Positions 7,875-19,260 of a stretch of 49,160 bases of DNA are shown piece by piece. Source of the stretch: an uncultured Nitrosomonadaceae bacterium. Its GTDB lineage: Bacteria; Pseudomonadota; Gammaproteobacteria; Burkholderiales; Nitrosomonadaceae. The stretch covers positions 1 through 49,160 of the forward strand of contig CAJQRL010000003.1 of assembly GCA_905612245.1 (NCBI GenBank), in the 5' to 3' direction. The notes under the pieces were generated by a model that made no database searches, was not told the origin of the DNA, and saw only the letters and a program-made list of their open reading frames with translations. The first letter of the stretch is position 1. Every line of letters begins with the position of its first letter. Made by a program: the position numbers and the translations under genes.

Positions 7875-9557
7875 TTAATTCTTACTCTCTCGTAACATTT
7901 CAGCTGCATGTTTACGGGTAGTCTCTGTAATTTTCACGCCACCCAACATGCGTGCGATTTCTTCTATTCTTTCCTCATCCTTAAGCACAGTAACATGGCT
8001 CAGAACATTCCCACCATTGCCCGAGTCACCAAATTTAGCAACCTGCCATTGCTGATTACCTGCAGAGGCAACTTGCGCTAAATGTGTAACACACATCACC
8101 TGACGCTCTATCCCTAATTTTTTTAAAAGCTCTCCGACAATCTCTGCGACTCGCCCGCCTATACCTGCATCAACCTCATCAAATATCAACGTTGGCACTA
8201 CACTAACCTTACTAGTAATAACCTGTATCGCAAGACTTATTCGGGACAATTCTCCACCAGATACAATTTTTGCTAAGGGAGCCAAATCCATCCCCTGATG
8301 AGGAGACACTTCGAACTCAATTTTCTCCATACCATGCACATTTCCTTGCTCCAAAGGCACCTGCTTGACTGAAAACCTTCCGCCTTCCATCGCTAAAGTC
8401 TGCATAGCAGCAGTAACTTGCTGAGTAAGCTTTTGAGCCGCGCCATCTCTCACTACACTCAATTTTTTTGAAAGATTTAAGTATATATCTTTAGCAGTTG
8501 CCTCTTCCTTTATCATCGCTTCGCCATCACCAATTTGGTTAAGTCCATCTAATTTCTTAGTACATATTTTTAATAAATTGGGTATTTCATCCGGGATGAC
8601 ACGATATTTTCTGGCGGCAGCATGAACAACAGTTAGTCGTTCTTCCATTTCTCGCAAAATTTTAGGATCGAGATCAAGACCTTGCTTATACCGTTCCAAC
8701 TCATAGACTGTTTCTTGTAGTTGAATCTGCGCAGAATCCAGCATATCAAGCACACCTTTTAGGTCGGAATCGTATTGAAGCAAACCTTTTAAATGAGAAG
8801 TCACTAAATTAATCTGACCAAGAGAGGCGGATTCACTCTCTGATAATATCTCTAAGCATTTATGGACAGCCTCTATTAGGCTTGCGGCATGAGCTAATCT
8901 ACTATGATCAGACTTAAGGGCCTGCCACTCATCAGATGAAAAATTTAATGCCAAAAGCTCTCGACTTTGTAATTCCAGCTCCTCTCGCTCCTGCTCAAAG
9001 GAGGAAGCATTCTGCTCCCATTCTATACGTCTCTTTTGTAAGCCTTGCCAATGACGAAAACCAGTAGCCACCTCCTTTACAAGCTCACGACTCCCAGAGA
9101 ATCTATCTAATAAGTCCCGTTGCTCTTCCGTACGCAATAATGATTGATGCTCATGCTGTCCATGTATATCAACTAGTTTCCCTCCTGCCATACGTAGCTG
9201 CTGTAGGGTGGCAGGACGACCATTAATAAAACCACGGGAACGCCCGCCGGCTTCTATGACCCGACGCATTAAGCACACATTGTCTTCATCCCCGTGCCCT
9301 TCTAGATCATTTTCGCGCAGCCAAACCAGTAATTCCGGAGATTCTCTCACATCAAACTCTGCACTTATTTCAGCACGCTTACTACCATTGCGCACCTGAC
9401 CTGCATCACTCCGTTCACCTAATGAAAGTGAAAGTGCGTCTATCAAGATCGACTTACCTGCCCCAGTTTCGCCTGTAAGAACAGTAAATCCTCGGCCAAA
9501 CTCCACCTCCATCCTATCAACAATAACAAAATCTCGAATGTTTAAAAACCTTAGCAT
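7875..9557 (-). CDS. recN: DNA repair protein RecN
   Basis: An SMC-like ATPase that holds DNA ends and sister chromatids during double-strand break repair. The 560-residue protein has Walker A GETGAGKS (residues 29-36), a central coiled coil of about 300 residues, the ABC signature VSGGELSRISLAI and Walker B PTLIFDEVDAGIGG. The start at MLRFLNIRDF matches the family N-terminus; an earlier in-frame codon at 9599 would overlap the nadK stop. nadK ends 24 bases upstream on the same strand, so the two are probably co-transcribed. I see no obvious SOS box directly before recN. Confidence 0.95.
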   Translation of the reverse strand: MLRFLNIRDFVIVDRMEVEFGRGFTVLTGETGAGKSILIDALSLSLGERSDAGQVRNGSKRAEISAEFDVRESPELLVWLRENDLEGHGDEDNVCLMRRVIEAGGRSRGFINGRPATLQQLRMAGGKLVDIHGQHEHQSLLRTEEQRDLLDRFSGSRELVKEVATGFRHWQGLQKRRIEWEQNASSFEQEREELELQSRELLALNFSSDEWQALKSDHSRLAHAASLIEAVHKCLEILSESESASLGQINLVTSHLKGLLQYDSDLKGVLDMLDSAQIQLQETVYELERYKQGLDLDPKILREMEERLTVVHAAARKYRVIPDEIPNLLKICTKKLDGLNQIGDGEAMIKEEATAKDIYLNLSKKLSVVRDGAAQKLTQQVTAAMQTLAMEGGRFSVKQVPLEQGNVHGMEKIEFEVSPHQGMDLAPLAKIVSGGELSRISLAIQVITSKVSVVPTLIFDEVDAGIGGRVAEIVGELLKKLGIERQVMCVTHLAQVASAGNQQWQVAKFGDSGNGGNVLSHVTVLKDEERIEEIARMLGGVKITETTRKHAAEMLRESKN

Positions 9558-9580
9558 AATGATAAATAAACTGCTTATTT

Positions 9581-10453
9581 TTAGGAAAACCCACTCCATC
9601 CAAGCTTCTCTCGCAACATACGATAGTAGCTGTGACTAGAGGAGTGCAGTAATCTTGCGGTGTGAGGAGAACGGCGAATTACGACTTTGTCATTTTTATT
9701 TAAATTAAAATGAGAATGACTATCTGAATGGATACGAGCACCTTCAGTACGGTGCATCAAAATCTCAACCGTAGCCTCTGGCCCTACTACGATGGGTCGG
9801 TTACTTAATGTATGCGGACTAACTGGCACCAAAGCAATCAAATCGAGCCTAGGATGTAAAATCGGTCCCCCACAGGATAGGGCGTAAGCTGTAGAGCCTG
9901 TAGGAGTAGAGATTATCAGACCATCTGATCGTAAAGAATATACATATTCTCCATCAATATGTACTTCAAATTCAATCATTCCTCTACCATTTCCCCTATT
10001 CACAGCCACATCATTGAATGCCAAAGCACTAAACAAACTATCTTTACCACGTATCACTTCAGCAGAAAGCAACATCCGCCTCTCAGTAACATAATTACCT
10101 TCAAAAATAGAACTTAAAGTCTCTAGCATGGTCTCAATAGAAAGGTCTGTGAGAAACCCAAGCCGACCTTGGTTGATTCCAACCAGCGGCACATCAAAAG
10201 GAGCCAGCCTGCGTGCAATATTAAGCATGGTGCCATCACCACCTAGAACAACTGCCAAATCAACCTTCAAACCTATCTCATCTAAAGTCAGAATAGGATA
10301 TTTTGTCTCCGGCATATTTGACGCAGTAAGACTATCCAATACTACAACAAGATTGCGATTTTCTAGAAATTCTCCTAGACGCAGAAGTGGCGCCATAATT
10401 TCAGGATTATTATACTTACCAATTAGAGCTATAGTTTTAAATAAAGAATTCAT
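9581..10453 (-). CDS. nadK: NAD kinase
   Basis: It phosphorylates NAD+ to NADP+ using ATP in the cytoplasm. The start is at MNSLFKTIALIGKYNNPEI, where the family begins; an upstream extension to 10561 is not conserved in character. Seen are the GGDGT motif (residues 71-75), the FNDVAVNRG stretch equivalent to the usual NE(V) motif (here ND, a mild variant), and the STPTGSTAYALSCGGPI nucleotide-binding loop. The length of 290 residues is normal. It shares an intergenic region with divergent hrcA and leads into recN, an arrangement common in betaproteobacteria. Confidence 0.95.
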   Translation of the reverse strand: MNSLFKTIALIGKYNNPEIMAPLLRLGEFLENRNLVVVLDSLTASNMPETKYPILTLDEIGLKVDLAVVLGGDGTMLNIARRLAPFDVPLVGINQGRLGFLTDLSIETMLETLSSIFEGNYVTERRMLLSAEVIRGKDSLFSALAFNDVAVNRGNGRGMIEFEVHIDGEYVYSLRSDGLIISTPTGSTAYALSCGGPILHPRLDLIALVPVSPHTLSNRPIVVGPEATVEILMHRTEGARIHSDSHSHFNLNKNDKVVIRRSPHTARLLHSSSHSYYRMLREKLGWSGFS

Positions 10454-10604
10454 TACAAAGTTAAATATGAACCAACCATAATATAAATTTAGTGGCGCTA
10501 CCTTCATGATTAAACCATATTGGGCATCACGTGACAAAGAATTCAAATTCAGAGCAGACAAATTTTTTTATTTCTCCTTAGGTCCAAGACCCTCAGTCCT
10601 CGTG

Positions 10605-10610
10605 TAGAAT
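10605..10610 (+). promoter_or_regulatory. Candidate -10 box six bases before hrcA
   Basis: TAGAAT preceded by TG ends six bases before the hrcA ATG, with no Shine-Dalgarno between. The geometry is the same as before the hydroxylase gene at 3970 and suggests a leaderless transcript. No convincing -35 is present. Confidence 0.35.
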
Positions 10611-10616
10611 ATTTAA

Positions 10617-11636
10617 ATGCTTAATGAGCGCGCTAAAATCTTACTCAAAACATTGGTTGAACTCTATATCAGAGAAGGTCATCCAGTAGGATCTCGTTCA
10701 CTTTCCAAATTCCCGGGATTAAATCTTAGTCCTGCTACCATACGTAATGTTATGGTAAACCTTGAGGAAATGGGTTTTGTTAGCAGCCCTCATACCTCCT
10801 CCGGACGCATCCCTACTCCACTTGGCTATCGTTTATTTGTGGATACCTTACTGGTTGTAAAGCCTCTTGATTCTATCGAAATTCATCACTTAGAAGATCA
10901 ATTGCCCCCGAATACTCCATCTCGCCTGATCAATTCGGCGTCACAGTTACTGTCTGAATTAACACATTTTGCGGGCATAGTTGTGACCTCTAAACATAAC
11001 AACACAGCATTTCGCTATATTGAATTCATGACCTTATTTGAAAAACGCATTCTACTCATTATCGTCACTCCTGAAGGTGACGTACAAAACCGAGTGCTTT
11101 TTACTGACAGAATATATAGTCAAACAGAATTAATAGAAGCTGCTAACTTCATCAACCAAAATTATGCTGGCTGCGCATTACAAGAAATTCGGAGCCGTCT
11201 CCGTAACGAACTGAAGAAACTACATCATGACATGAGTAGCCTTATGACTGCAGCTATTGAGGCCAGTAGTGAAGCAATTAATGATAGTAGTGAGACTATG
11301 GTAGTGACAGGCGAACGCAGACTACTTGATGTACAAGATTTATCAAGTAATATGGTAAGCTTGAAAGAGCTATTTAGCTTATTTGAGCAAAGAACTGCGT
11401 TACTACGATTACTAGAATTTAGCCGAAAGGCACAAGGCGTACAGGTATTTATTGGAGGCGAATCAGATATGGCGACTCCAAATGAAGTCAGCGTTATTAC
11501 TGCACCCTACGAGGTAGATGGGAAAATTGTCGGCACAGTTGGTGTGATTGGTCCTATTCGAATGGCTTATGAACGTGTTATTCCAATTGTAGACGTAACA
11601 GCTAAGCTTCTTTCCAACGCGCTGTCCCACCACTAA
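10617..11636 (+). CDS. hrcA: Heat-inducible transcription repressor HrcA
   Basis: A dimeric repressor that binds CIRCE operators in front of groESL/dnaK-type genes and is released on heat stress with help from GroEL. The N-terminal winged helix reads MLNERAKILLKTLVELYI and then GSRSLSKFPGLNLSPATIRN, with SSPHTSSGRIPT directly after; the C-terminal part is the GAF-like dimer domain, ending near IVDVTAKLLSNAL. The 339-residue length is typical. No CIRCE repeat (TTAGCACTC-N9-GAGTGCTAA) was noticed in this window, so its targets are elsewhere. It is divergent from nadK. Confidence 0.95.
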   Translation: MLNERAKILLKTLVELYIREGHPVGSRSLSKFPGLNLSPATIRNVMVNLEEMGFVSSPHTSSGRIPTPLGYRLFVDTLLVVKPLDSIEIHHLEDQLPPNTPSRLINSASQLLSELTHFAGIVVTSKHNNTAFRYIEFMTLFEKRILLIIVTPEGDVQNRVLFTDRIYSQTELIEAANFINQNYAGCALQEIRSRLRNELKKLHHDMSSLMTAAIEASSEAINDSSETMVVTGERRLLDVQDLSSNMVSLKELFSLFEQRTALLRLLEFSRKAQGVQVFIGGESDMATPNEVSVITAPYEVDGKIVGTVGVIGPIRMAYERVIPIVDVTAKLLSNALSHH

Positions 11637-11705
11637 TTAACTGATGTGGCCTATTTATACTGTCCTAAATTCAGTATTTTTTAAATCTAATTAAAAACTA
11701 ACCTA

Positions 11706-12791
11706 ATGTCTTCTCAACCTATTTACCAACATGGATCTTCTAGTAAGACTGGTATCTTACTCATAAATCTTGGCACCCCAGATGCACCAACCGCAAAAGC
11801 TCTGAAACCTTACCTTAAGGAGTTTCTAAGTAATTCAAGGGTAATTGAAATTCCTAAATGGGTCTGGTGGCCAATACTAAACATTATCATCCTAAATACT
11901 CGCCCCAAGAAATCTGCAGAGAAATATTCTTTAGTCTGGACAGAAGAGGGCTCACCGTTGAGATTTCATACTGAGCGACAGACCAAATTGTTGCTAGAAC
12001 TCATTGGAGAGCGTATGAAACCAGCCCCATTGGTAGAGTATGCTATGAGCATAGGAAATCCATCTATTTCAGAAGTGCTGGCACGAATGAAACAACATGG
12101 TTGCGAACGCATCCTAGTGTTACCGCTCTATCCTCAATATGCAGCTAGCAGCACTGCAGCAGCACTTGACGGTGTATTTGACCAGTTAAGAAAAATGCGA
12201 AATGTCCCGGCTATCCGGACAGTCAAACATTACCATGACCATCCTGGTTATATTAGCGCTCTCGCACAAAATGTACGTGATTATTGGATGAAGAATGGAG
12301 AACCAGAAAAACTGGTCATGAGCTTCCACGGTGTACCGCGCTTCAGCCTGGAAAAGGGCGACCCTTACCACTGCGAATGTCAGAAAACAGGCAGACTTCT
12401 GGCTGAAGAACTTAATTTGGATGCAGAAAAATTCCAAATTTGCTTTCAGTCCCGTTTTGGCCGGACTGAATGGTTAAGACCATATACAGCGGAGATACTA
12501 GAACAACTTGGCAAGAACAATACTAGAAGAATCGATGTAATTTGTCCCGGTTTTGTTTCTGACTGCCTTGAAACACTGGAAGAAATAGCTATAGAAGGAA
12601 AGGCGACATTCATTCAGGCTGGAGGTCAAGAATTTCATTACATCCCTTGTCTTAATGAACGTGACGACTGGATACATGCCTTAACTGATATCGCTCTCGA
12701 TAATTTAGAGGGTTGGATTGGCTTAGAGGACTCAAAGGAAAGTACTGAGCAATCACGGAAATTGGCTATTGAAATGGGGGCAAAAGATTAA
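11706..12791 (+). CDS. hemH: Ferrochelatase
   Basis: It inserts Fe2+ into protoporphyrin IX in the last step of protohaem synthesis. The N-terminus has [22 protein letters not shown], the catalytic histidine lies in MSFHGVP, and the second signature [14 protein letters not shown] precedes [15 protein letters not shown]. At 361 residues it has a normal proteobacterial length. Two cysteines in YHCECQK are a common feature of this lineage. It lies 69 bases after hrcA on the same strand, with no visible terminator between them. Haem supply fits an organism rich in c-type cytochromes. Confidence 0.95.
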   Translation: MSSQPIYQHGSSSKTGILLINLGTPDAPTAKALKPYLKEFLSNSRVIEIPKWVWWPILNIIILNTRPKKSAEKYSLVWTEEGSPLRFHTERQTKLLLELIGERMKPAPLVEYAMSIGNPSISEVLARMKQHGCERILVLPLYPQYAASSTAAALDGVFDQLRKMRNVPAIRTVKHYHDHPGYISALAQNVRDYWMKNGEPEKLVMSFHGVPRFSLEKGDPYHCECQKTGRLLAEELNLDAEKFQICFQSRFGRTEWLRPYTAEILEQLGKNNTRRIDVICPGFVSDCLETLEEIAIEGKATFIQAGGQEFHYIPCLNERDDWIHALTDIALDNLEGWIGLEDSKESTEQSRKLAIEMGAKD

Positions 12792-12853
12792 TACGGGAAA
12801 TAATTAGTGCAAAGGTCCTAACGATTCTCTACTACGAATTGCTCCATTCAATT

Positions 12854-13516
12854 CTAACTTTGGCTTTTATTCTTTCTGCTTCTCTCAAACCAAATTCGAA
12901 CGAATTGTATAATGGCTGGAATTATTGAAATAAAAACGATACCAAGGATGAAGAAAGAAAGATTATCCTTAACTATAGGTACATTTCCAAAAAAATAACC
13001 ACCAAAAACAAAGAAATTAATCCAGAATAAACCACCAATTGCACTATATGACATAAAAGTCGTATAAGTCATATGCCCAATACCTGCAACAAATGGTGCA
13101 AAAGTACGCATAATGGGTAGGAAACGAGCAAATATTATAGTCTTTCCACCATGCTTCTTATAAAATAAATTGGTTTTATCTAGATGCTTGCGATTTAATA
13201 TCCGCGAGTCAGTCCGTGAAAAAATCTTTGGCCCTAAATATCGCCCGATCCAATAATTTGTATTATCTCCTGCGAAGGCAGCAAGCATTAGAAGCATCAC
13301 CAGGAACTGCACATCCATTACACCATTTGCTGCAATTGCACCTGCAACAAACAACAGAGAGTCTCCTGGTAGGAAGGGCATTATAACCAGCCCAGTCTCA
13401 CAAAAAATAATCAAAAACAAGACAAGATAAACCCAACTCTCGTAATTTTCAATCAACCAAACAAGATGGCGGTCTAAATGCAGAACGATATCGATGAAGT
13501 CGGTAAGAAGTTCCAA
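12854..13516 (-). CDS. DedA-family (SNARE-associated) membrane protein
   Basis: A 220-residue polytopic inner-membrane protein. It carries the DedA signature: ETGLVIMPFLPGDSLLFVAG near the start, GDNTNYWIGRYLG in the middle, then FYKKHGGKTIIFARFLPIMRTFAPFVAG with the conserved F.R..P..R pattern. Recent work ties the family to flipping undecaprenyl phosphate or phospholipids and to membrane potential maintenance; which applies here is unknown. The C-terminus is basic (FERSRKNKSQS). It lies 39 bases downstream of secF on the same strand and may be read from that operon; it converges with hemH. Confidence 0.88.
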   Translation of the reverse strand: MELLTDFIDIVLHLDRHLVWLIENYESWVYLVLFLIIFCETGLVIMPFLPGDSLLFVAGAIAANGVMDVQFLVMLLMLAAFAGDNTNYWIGRYLGPKIFSRTDSRILNRKHLDKTNLFYKKHGGKTIIFARFLPIMRTFAPFVAGIGHMTYTTFMSYSAIGGLFWINFFVFGGYFFGNVPIVKDNLSFFILGIVFISIIPAIIQFVRIWFERSRKNKSQS

Positions 13517-13555
13517 AATATCCCAATAAAAAATGTGACAAATCGATAATTAAAA

Positions 13556-14491
13556 TTAAGGTACAGCTTCTTCTTTTGTCTCTTTTTTCTCTATTTTAAT
13601 AAGATCCTCACGTGAAACACCCAAGAGCATGACTATAGGGCTTGCTACCAGAACCGCAGAATATATACCGAAACAAATCCCAATAGTAAGCGCTAAAGCA
13701 AAATAATGCAGCGCTTCACCGCCAAAGAAAAGCATTGAACATACTGCCATCTGAGTGCAACCATGGGTAATAATAGTACGCGACATAGTGCGGGTAATTG
13801 CATTGTCAATAACCTGCTCTACTGAAGCCTTACGCATTTTACGAAAATTTTCACGTATACGATCAAATACTACTACCGATTCATTTACTGAATAACCCAG
13901 AATTGCTAGTACTGCAGCAAGTACTGTTAATGAAAACTCCCACTGAAAAAAAGCAAAGAATCCAAGAATTATTACTACGTCATGCAAATTAGCAATAATA
14001 GCGGCAACACCAAACTTCCATTCGAAACGAACAGCAAGGTATGCAATGATTCCTAATGAAACAATCAGCAGGGCAAGCGCACCATTCTCAACTAATTCCT
14101 CCCCTACTTGCGGGCCAACAAACTCCACTCGACGCATTTCTACCGTACTGTCTTCCTCACGCAATGCTTTCATAACAATCTCTGACAGCTGAGCGCTAGA
14201 TGTTTCCGGCTTAGTAGGCAAGCGTATTAGTACATCACTTGAGTTTCCAAAATGCTGAACACTAGCGTCCGGCATTCCAATCCCAGCAAGGGTGCTTCGT
14301 ATCTTTTTCAGATCAGCAGTCTGACTGTAGCCAACTTCCATCACCGTTCCACCGGTAAAATCGACACCTAAATTCAATCCCTTGGTGGCGAGAAAAAACA
14401 CGGCAATAATGAAAGTTAAAAGTGAAATAGTGGTGGTATATTTACCCCAACTCATAAAGGGAATATCACGCCTGAACCTGAAAAACTCCAT
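13556..14491 (-). CDS. secF: Protein translocase subunit SecF
   Basis: A partner of SecD in the SecDF complex, which uses the proton-motive force to pull exported proteins through SecYEG. The 311-residue protein has six expected membrane spans, an N-terminal GLNLGVDFTGGTVMEV block, a periplasmic domain, and the SecF signature ILGYSVNESVVVFDRIREN in span 4-5. The C-terminal tail is rich in Lys and Glu. It follows secD by 44 bases in the queA-tgt-yajC-secD-secF operon. Confidence 0.96.
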   Translation of the reverse strand: MEFFRFRRDIPFMSWGKYTTTISLLTFIIAVFFLATKGLNLGVDFTGGTVMEVGYSQTADLKKIRSTLAGIGMPDASVQHFGNSSDVLIRLPTKPETSSAQLSEIVMKALREEDSTVEMRRVEFVGPQVGEELVENGALALLIVSLGIIAYLAVRFEWKFGVAAIIANLHDVVIILGFFAFFQWEFSLTVLAAVLAILGYSVNESVVVFDRIRENFRKMRKASVEQVIDNAITRTMSRTIITHGCTQMAVCSMLFFGGEALHYFALALTIGICFGIYSAVLVASPIVMLLGVSREDLIKIEKKETKEEAVP

Positions 14492-14535
14492 ATAAAACCT
14501 TTAAATTCTTACAAAATTAATAGATATCACGGATA

Positions 14536-16380
14536 TCATCGTTTGTTGCTTGTCGGCTTCCAGACTTGTCCAATAGGAACAGTCTCTAATTTTCGACGTT
14601 TCCCGTACAATAAATTAACTAAGGAGCGCGACACCATAATTGCGCTAAACATTGAAGTCAAAATCCCCAAACACAGCACTACTGCAAAACCTTTTATCGG
14701 GCCAGATCCAAAAGCAAATAACGCGATACCAGCAATCAAGGTAGTAATATTTGCATCCAATATCGTGCCAAACGCTCGTTCGTATCCAGCATTAATTGCT
14801 GCCTGCGGCGAAATGCCATTACGCAACTCATCACGAATACGTTCGTTTATCAGAACATTAGCATCGATAGCCATGCCTATTGTAAGTGCTATTGCTGCCA
14901 TACCGGGAAGCGTTAAGGTGGCTTGTAAGATTGAAAGAAGAGCGATAAGTAATAACAAATTAACACCAAGTGCAGTTACCGAGATAAAACCAAAAATTAA
15001 ATAATAAGCGGTCATGAAAATAGCAATGGCCGCAAAACCAAATAAAGTAGAATTAAAACCACGAGAAATATTTTCTGCGCCGAGGCTAGGACCCACAGTT
15101 CGCTCTTCAATAATATCCATTGGTGCCGCTAATGCACCGGCACGTAGCAATAGTGAAACATCTCTTGCTTCCGAAATAGTCATATTTCCTGTGATTTGTA
15201 CCCGTCCACTGGGTATTTCTTCCTGTATTACTGGTGCAGTAATTACTTCTTTCTGATTCTTCTCAATCAGGAGTATTGCCATACGCTTACCGACATTTTC
15301 TCGAGTCAGTTGCTTAAAAATACGGGCACCATTACTGTCTAAATTTAAATGTACGGCCGGCCGATTATTGTTATCGAAACCAGGCTGTGCATCATTAATA
15401 CGGTCTCCCGTTAACATCACCTGTCTCTTTACTAACACAGGCCCGCCACCACGCTCAGTGTAAAGCTCTGAATCAGAGGGATTCTGGCCGCTCAATGCTA
15501 AGCTCACGTCATGCTCCTCATCAACCATGCGCAATTCCAGCGTAGCTGTTCGACCCAGTATATCCTTAGCTTTTGCAGTATCCTGTACGCCAGGTAATTG
15601 AACCACTACACGATCAGCTCCTGCTTGCTGAATAATAGGCTCTGCCACACCCAGCTCGTTAACACGATTACGCAGTGTAGTAATATTCTGCTGCACAGCA
15701 GAATCCTGCATACGTTTTAATGCCGTTTCCTTGAGAGATAGTGCAAGGTGAAACTCATCTTCCACATCGTGTTCACGTAGACTTAGATCTGCAAAATTAT
15801 TTTTGATTTCATCAATTGCTTTATCACGTGACTCAAGATCACGAAACTTCACAATAATCTGTAAGCCTTCTCTGCTTACTCTCTTATAACGAATCTTCTC
15901 TTCTCTCAAGCTGGAACGTATATCAGCGCTAAAACGGTCAAGAGACTTAGAAAGTGCACCTTTCATATCTACCTGTAACAAGAAATGTACGCCCCCGCGT
16001 AGATCAAGTCCAAGATACATTGGTAATGCACTGATATCAGTTAGCCACTGAGGAGACTCTGAGAGTAAATTTAGTGCGACTACATATCCTTTACCAAGCC
16101 CTGCCTGCAATATATCTTTTGCTTTGAGCTGAAGATCCGTATCTGAGAAACGAACCTTGACACTATTTAGCTCAAATAACATTCCGTTAATCGGTATATT
16201 ATTCTTCTTCAGAATATCTTCGACCCGTGCAAGTAAAGAAGCATCAGCCTTATCAGTAGTGCGCATAGGCGAAATCTGAACTGCTGGTGATTCGCCATAA
16301 AAATTAGGCAACGTGTAAAGCAGTCCGAGCAGAACTGAAATTAAAACAATTAAGTATTTCCAGAGTGGGTATCGGTTCAT
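14536..16380 (-). CDS. secD: Protein translocase subunit SecD
   Basis: The large SecDF subunit, 614 residues. An N-terminal span (YLIVLISVLLGLLYTLPNFY) precedes a large periplasmic region with the LGLDLRGGVHFLLQVD block (P1 head), and five C-terminal spans carry the GMAIDANVLINERIRDELRNG signature with the proton-relay Asp. The gene sits between yajC and secF on the same strand. Confidence 0.97.
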   Translation of the reverse strand: MNRYPLWKYLIVLISVLLGLLYTLPNFYGESPAVQISPMRTTDKADASLLARVEDILKKNNIPINGMLFELNSVKVRFSDTDLQLKAKDILQAGLGKGYVVALNLLSESPQWLTDISALPMYLGLDLRGGVHFLLQVDMKGALSKSLDRFSADIRSSLREEKIRYKRVSREGLQIIVKFRDLESRDKAIDEIKNNFADLSLREHDVEDEFHLALSLKETALKRMQDSAVQQNITTLRNRVNELGVAEPIIQQAGADRVVVQLPGVQDTAKAKDILGRTATLELRMVDEEHDVSLALSGQNPSDSELYTERGGGPVLVKRQVMLTGDRINDAQPGFDNNNRPAVHLNLDSNGARIFKQLTRENVGKRMAILLIEKNQKEVITAPVIQEEIPSGRVQITGNMTISEARDVSLLLRAGALAAPMDIIEERTVGPSLGAENISRGFNSTLFGFAAIAIFMTAYYLIFGFISVTALGVNLLLLIALLSILQATLTLPGMAAIALTIGMAIDANVLINERIRDELRNGISPQAAINAGYERAFGTILDANITTLIAGIALFAFGSGPIKGFAVVLCLGILTSMFSAIMVSRSLVNLLYGKRRKLETVPIGQVWKPTSNKR

Positions 16381-16434
16381 GTTATAGGTAAGTACAAATA
16401 AAAAGACGATAGGGAAGGAATTGCATTCCTCCTC

Positions 16435-16902
16435 TTATGTTTCAGTTTCACTATTGTTAGTTTTCTTTTCCGTTATGCTTTTTTCATCTTCACTATTGTT
16501 ATTTTTCTTTTCCGTTATGCTTTTTTCAGCTTCACTTTTTTTATTTTTCTTTTTCATCGTGCCCTTCAAGGTTTCCTTTTCAATGGTTTTCAAGGTCCCT
16601 TTTGGTAACAGAGTTTGAACTGCTGTCTTCAAGATAAGCATCCCTATTTCCGGGGAAACTTCCAGAACCACATGGCTCTCGGTAATTTTGGTTATCCTCC
16701 CTAACTGACCGCCACTAGTTACCACCTCATCACCCTTTTGTAGATCCTCAACCATCGCCTTCTGATCTTTTGTTCGCTTTGTCTGGGGGCGAATCACCAC
16801 GAAGTAGAATATTGCTATAACTAACGCTATCAGAGGTAGCTCCATTAACATACCGCCTCCAGCTGGGGCAGCAGCCTGTGCATAAGCTTCACTAATCAAC
16901 AT
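16435..16902 (-). CDS. yajC: Sec translocon accessory protein YajC with repeat tail
   Basis: A small inner-membrane protein that associates with SecDF. The first ~110 residues are standard: a single span (LIALVIAIFYFVVIRPQTKR), then QKAMVEDLQKGDEVVTSGG and the compact C-domain. The last ~45 residues are an added hydrophilic Lys/Glu/Asn/Ser tail built from a 14-residue repeat (SEDEKSITEKKTNN), making the protein 155 residues long. The tail is encoded by 42-bp tandem repeats and is probably dispensable. The gene follows tgt by 37 bases; GGAG lies just before the ATG. Confidence 0.94.
   Translation of the reverse strand: MLISEAYAQAAAPAGGGMLMELPLIALVIAIFYFVVIRPQTKRTKDQKAMVEDLQKGDEVVTSGGQLGRITKITESHVVLEVSPEIGMLILKTAVQTLLPKGTLKTIEKETLKGTMKKKNKKSEAEKSITEKKNNNSEDEKSITEKKTNNSETET
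16447..16560. repeat. 42-bp tandem repeat inside the yajC 3' end
   Basis: Two nearly identical 42-bp units (16447-16488 and 16489-16530) differ at two positions by eye and are followed by a degenerate third copy of about 30 bp. The unit length is a multiple of three, so copy-number change keeps the frame. Confidence 0.85.
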
Positions 16903-16939
16903 AGTATTTCTCCATGGGAGGTTTCAAAGGAGATGCATT

Positions 16940-19080
<2,141 letters not shown>

Positions 19081-19260
19081 CCGATATATTATAACGGCGT
19101 ACTATATATCTACTCATATTGGTTGCAACTTCATATGTTCTTTACTTTAGTTGTGATCTTGTAGTCATAATATAGACGAAAGATTCTCTGCAACAAATAA
19201 CTCGGTTATTACACAAAATATAAACCGTATATATGCCACAGTATCCCTAAATGCAGGATT

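Noticed and set aside
14543-15256. Long open frames on the plus strand inside secD
   Set aside because: They lie antisense to clearly conserved SecD sequence and show no family features.
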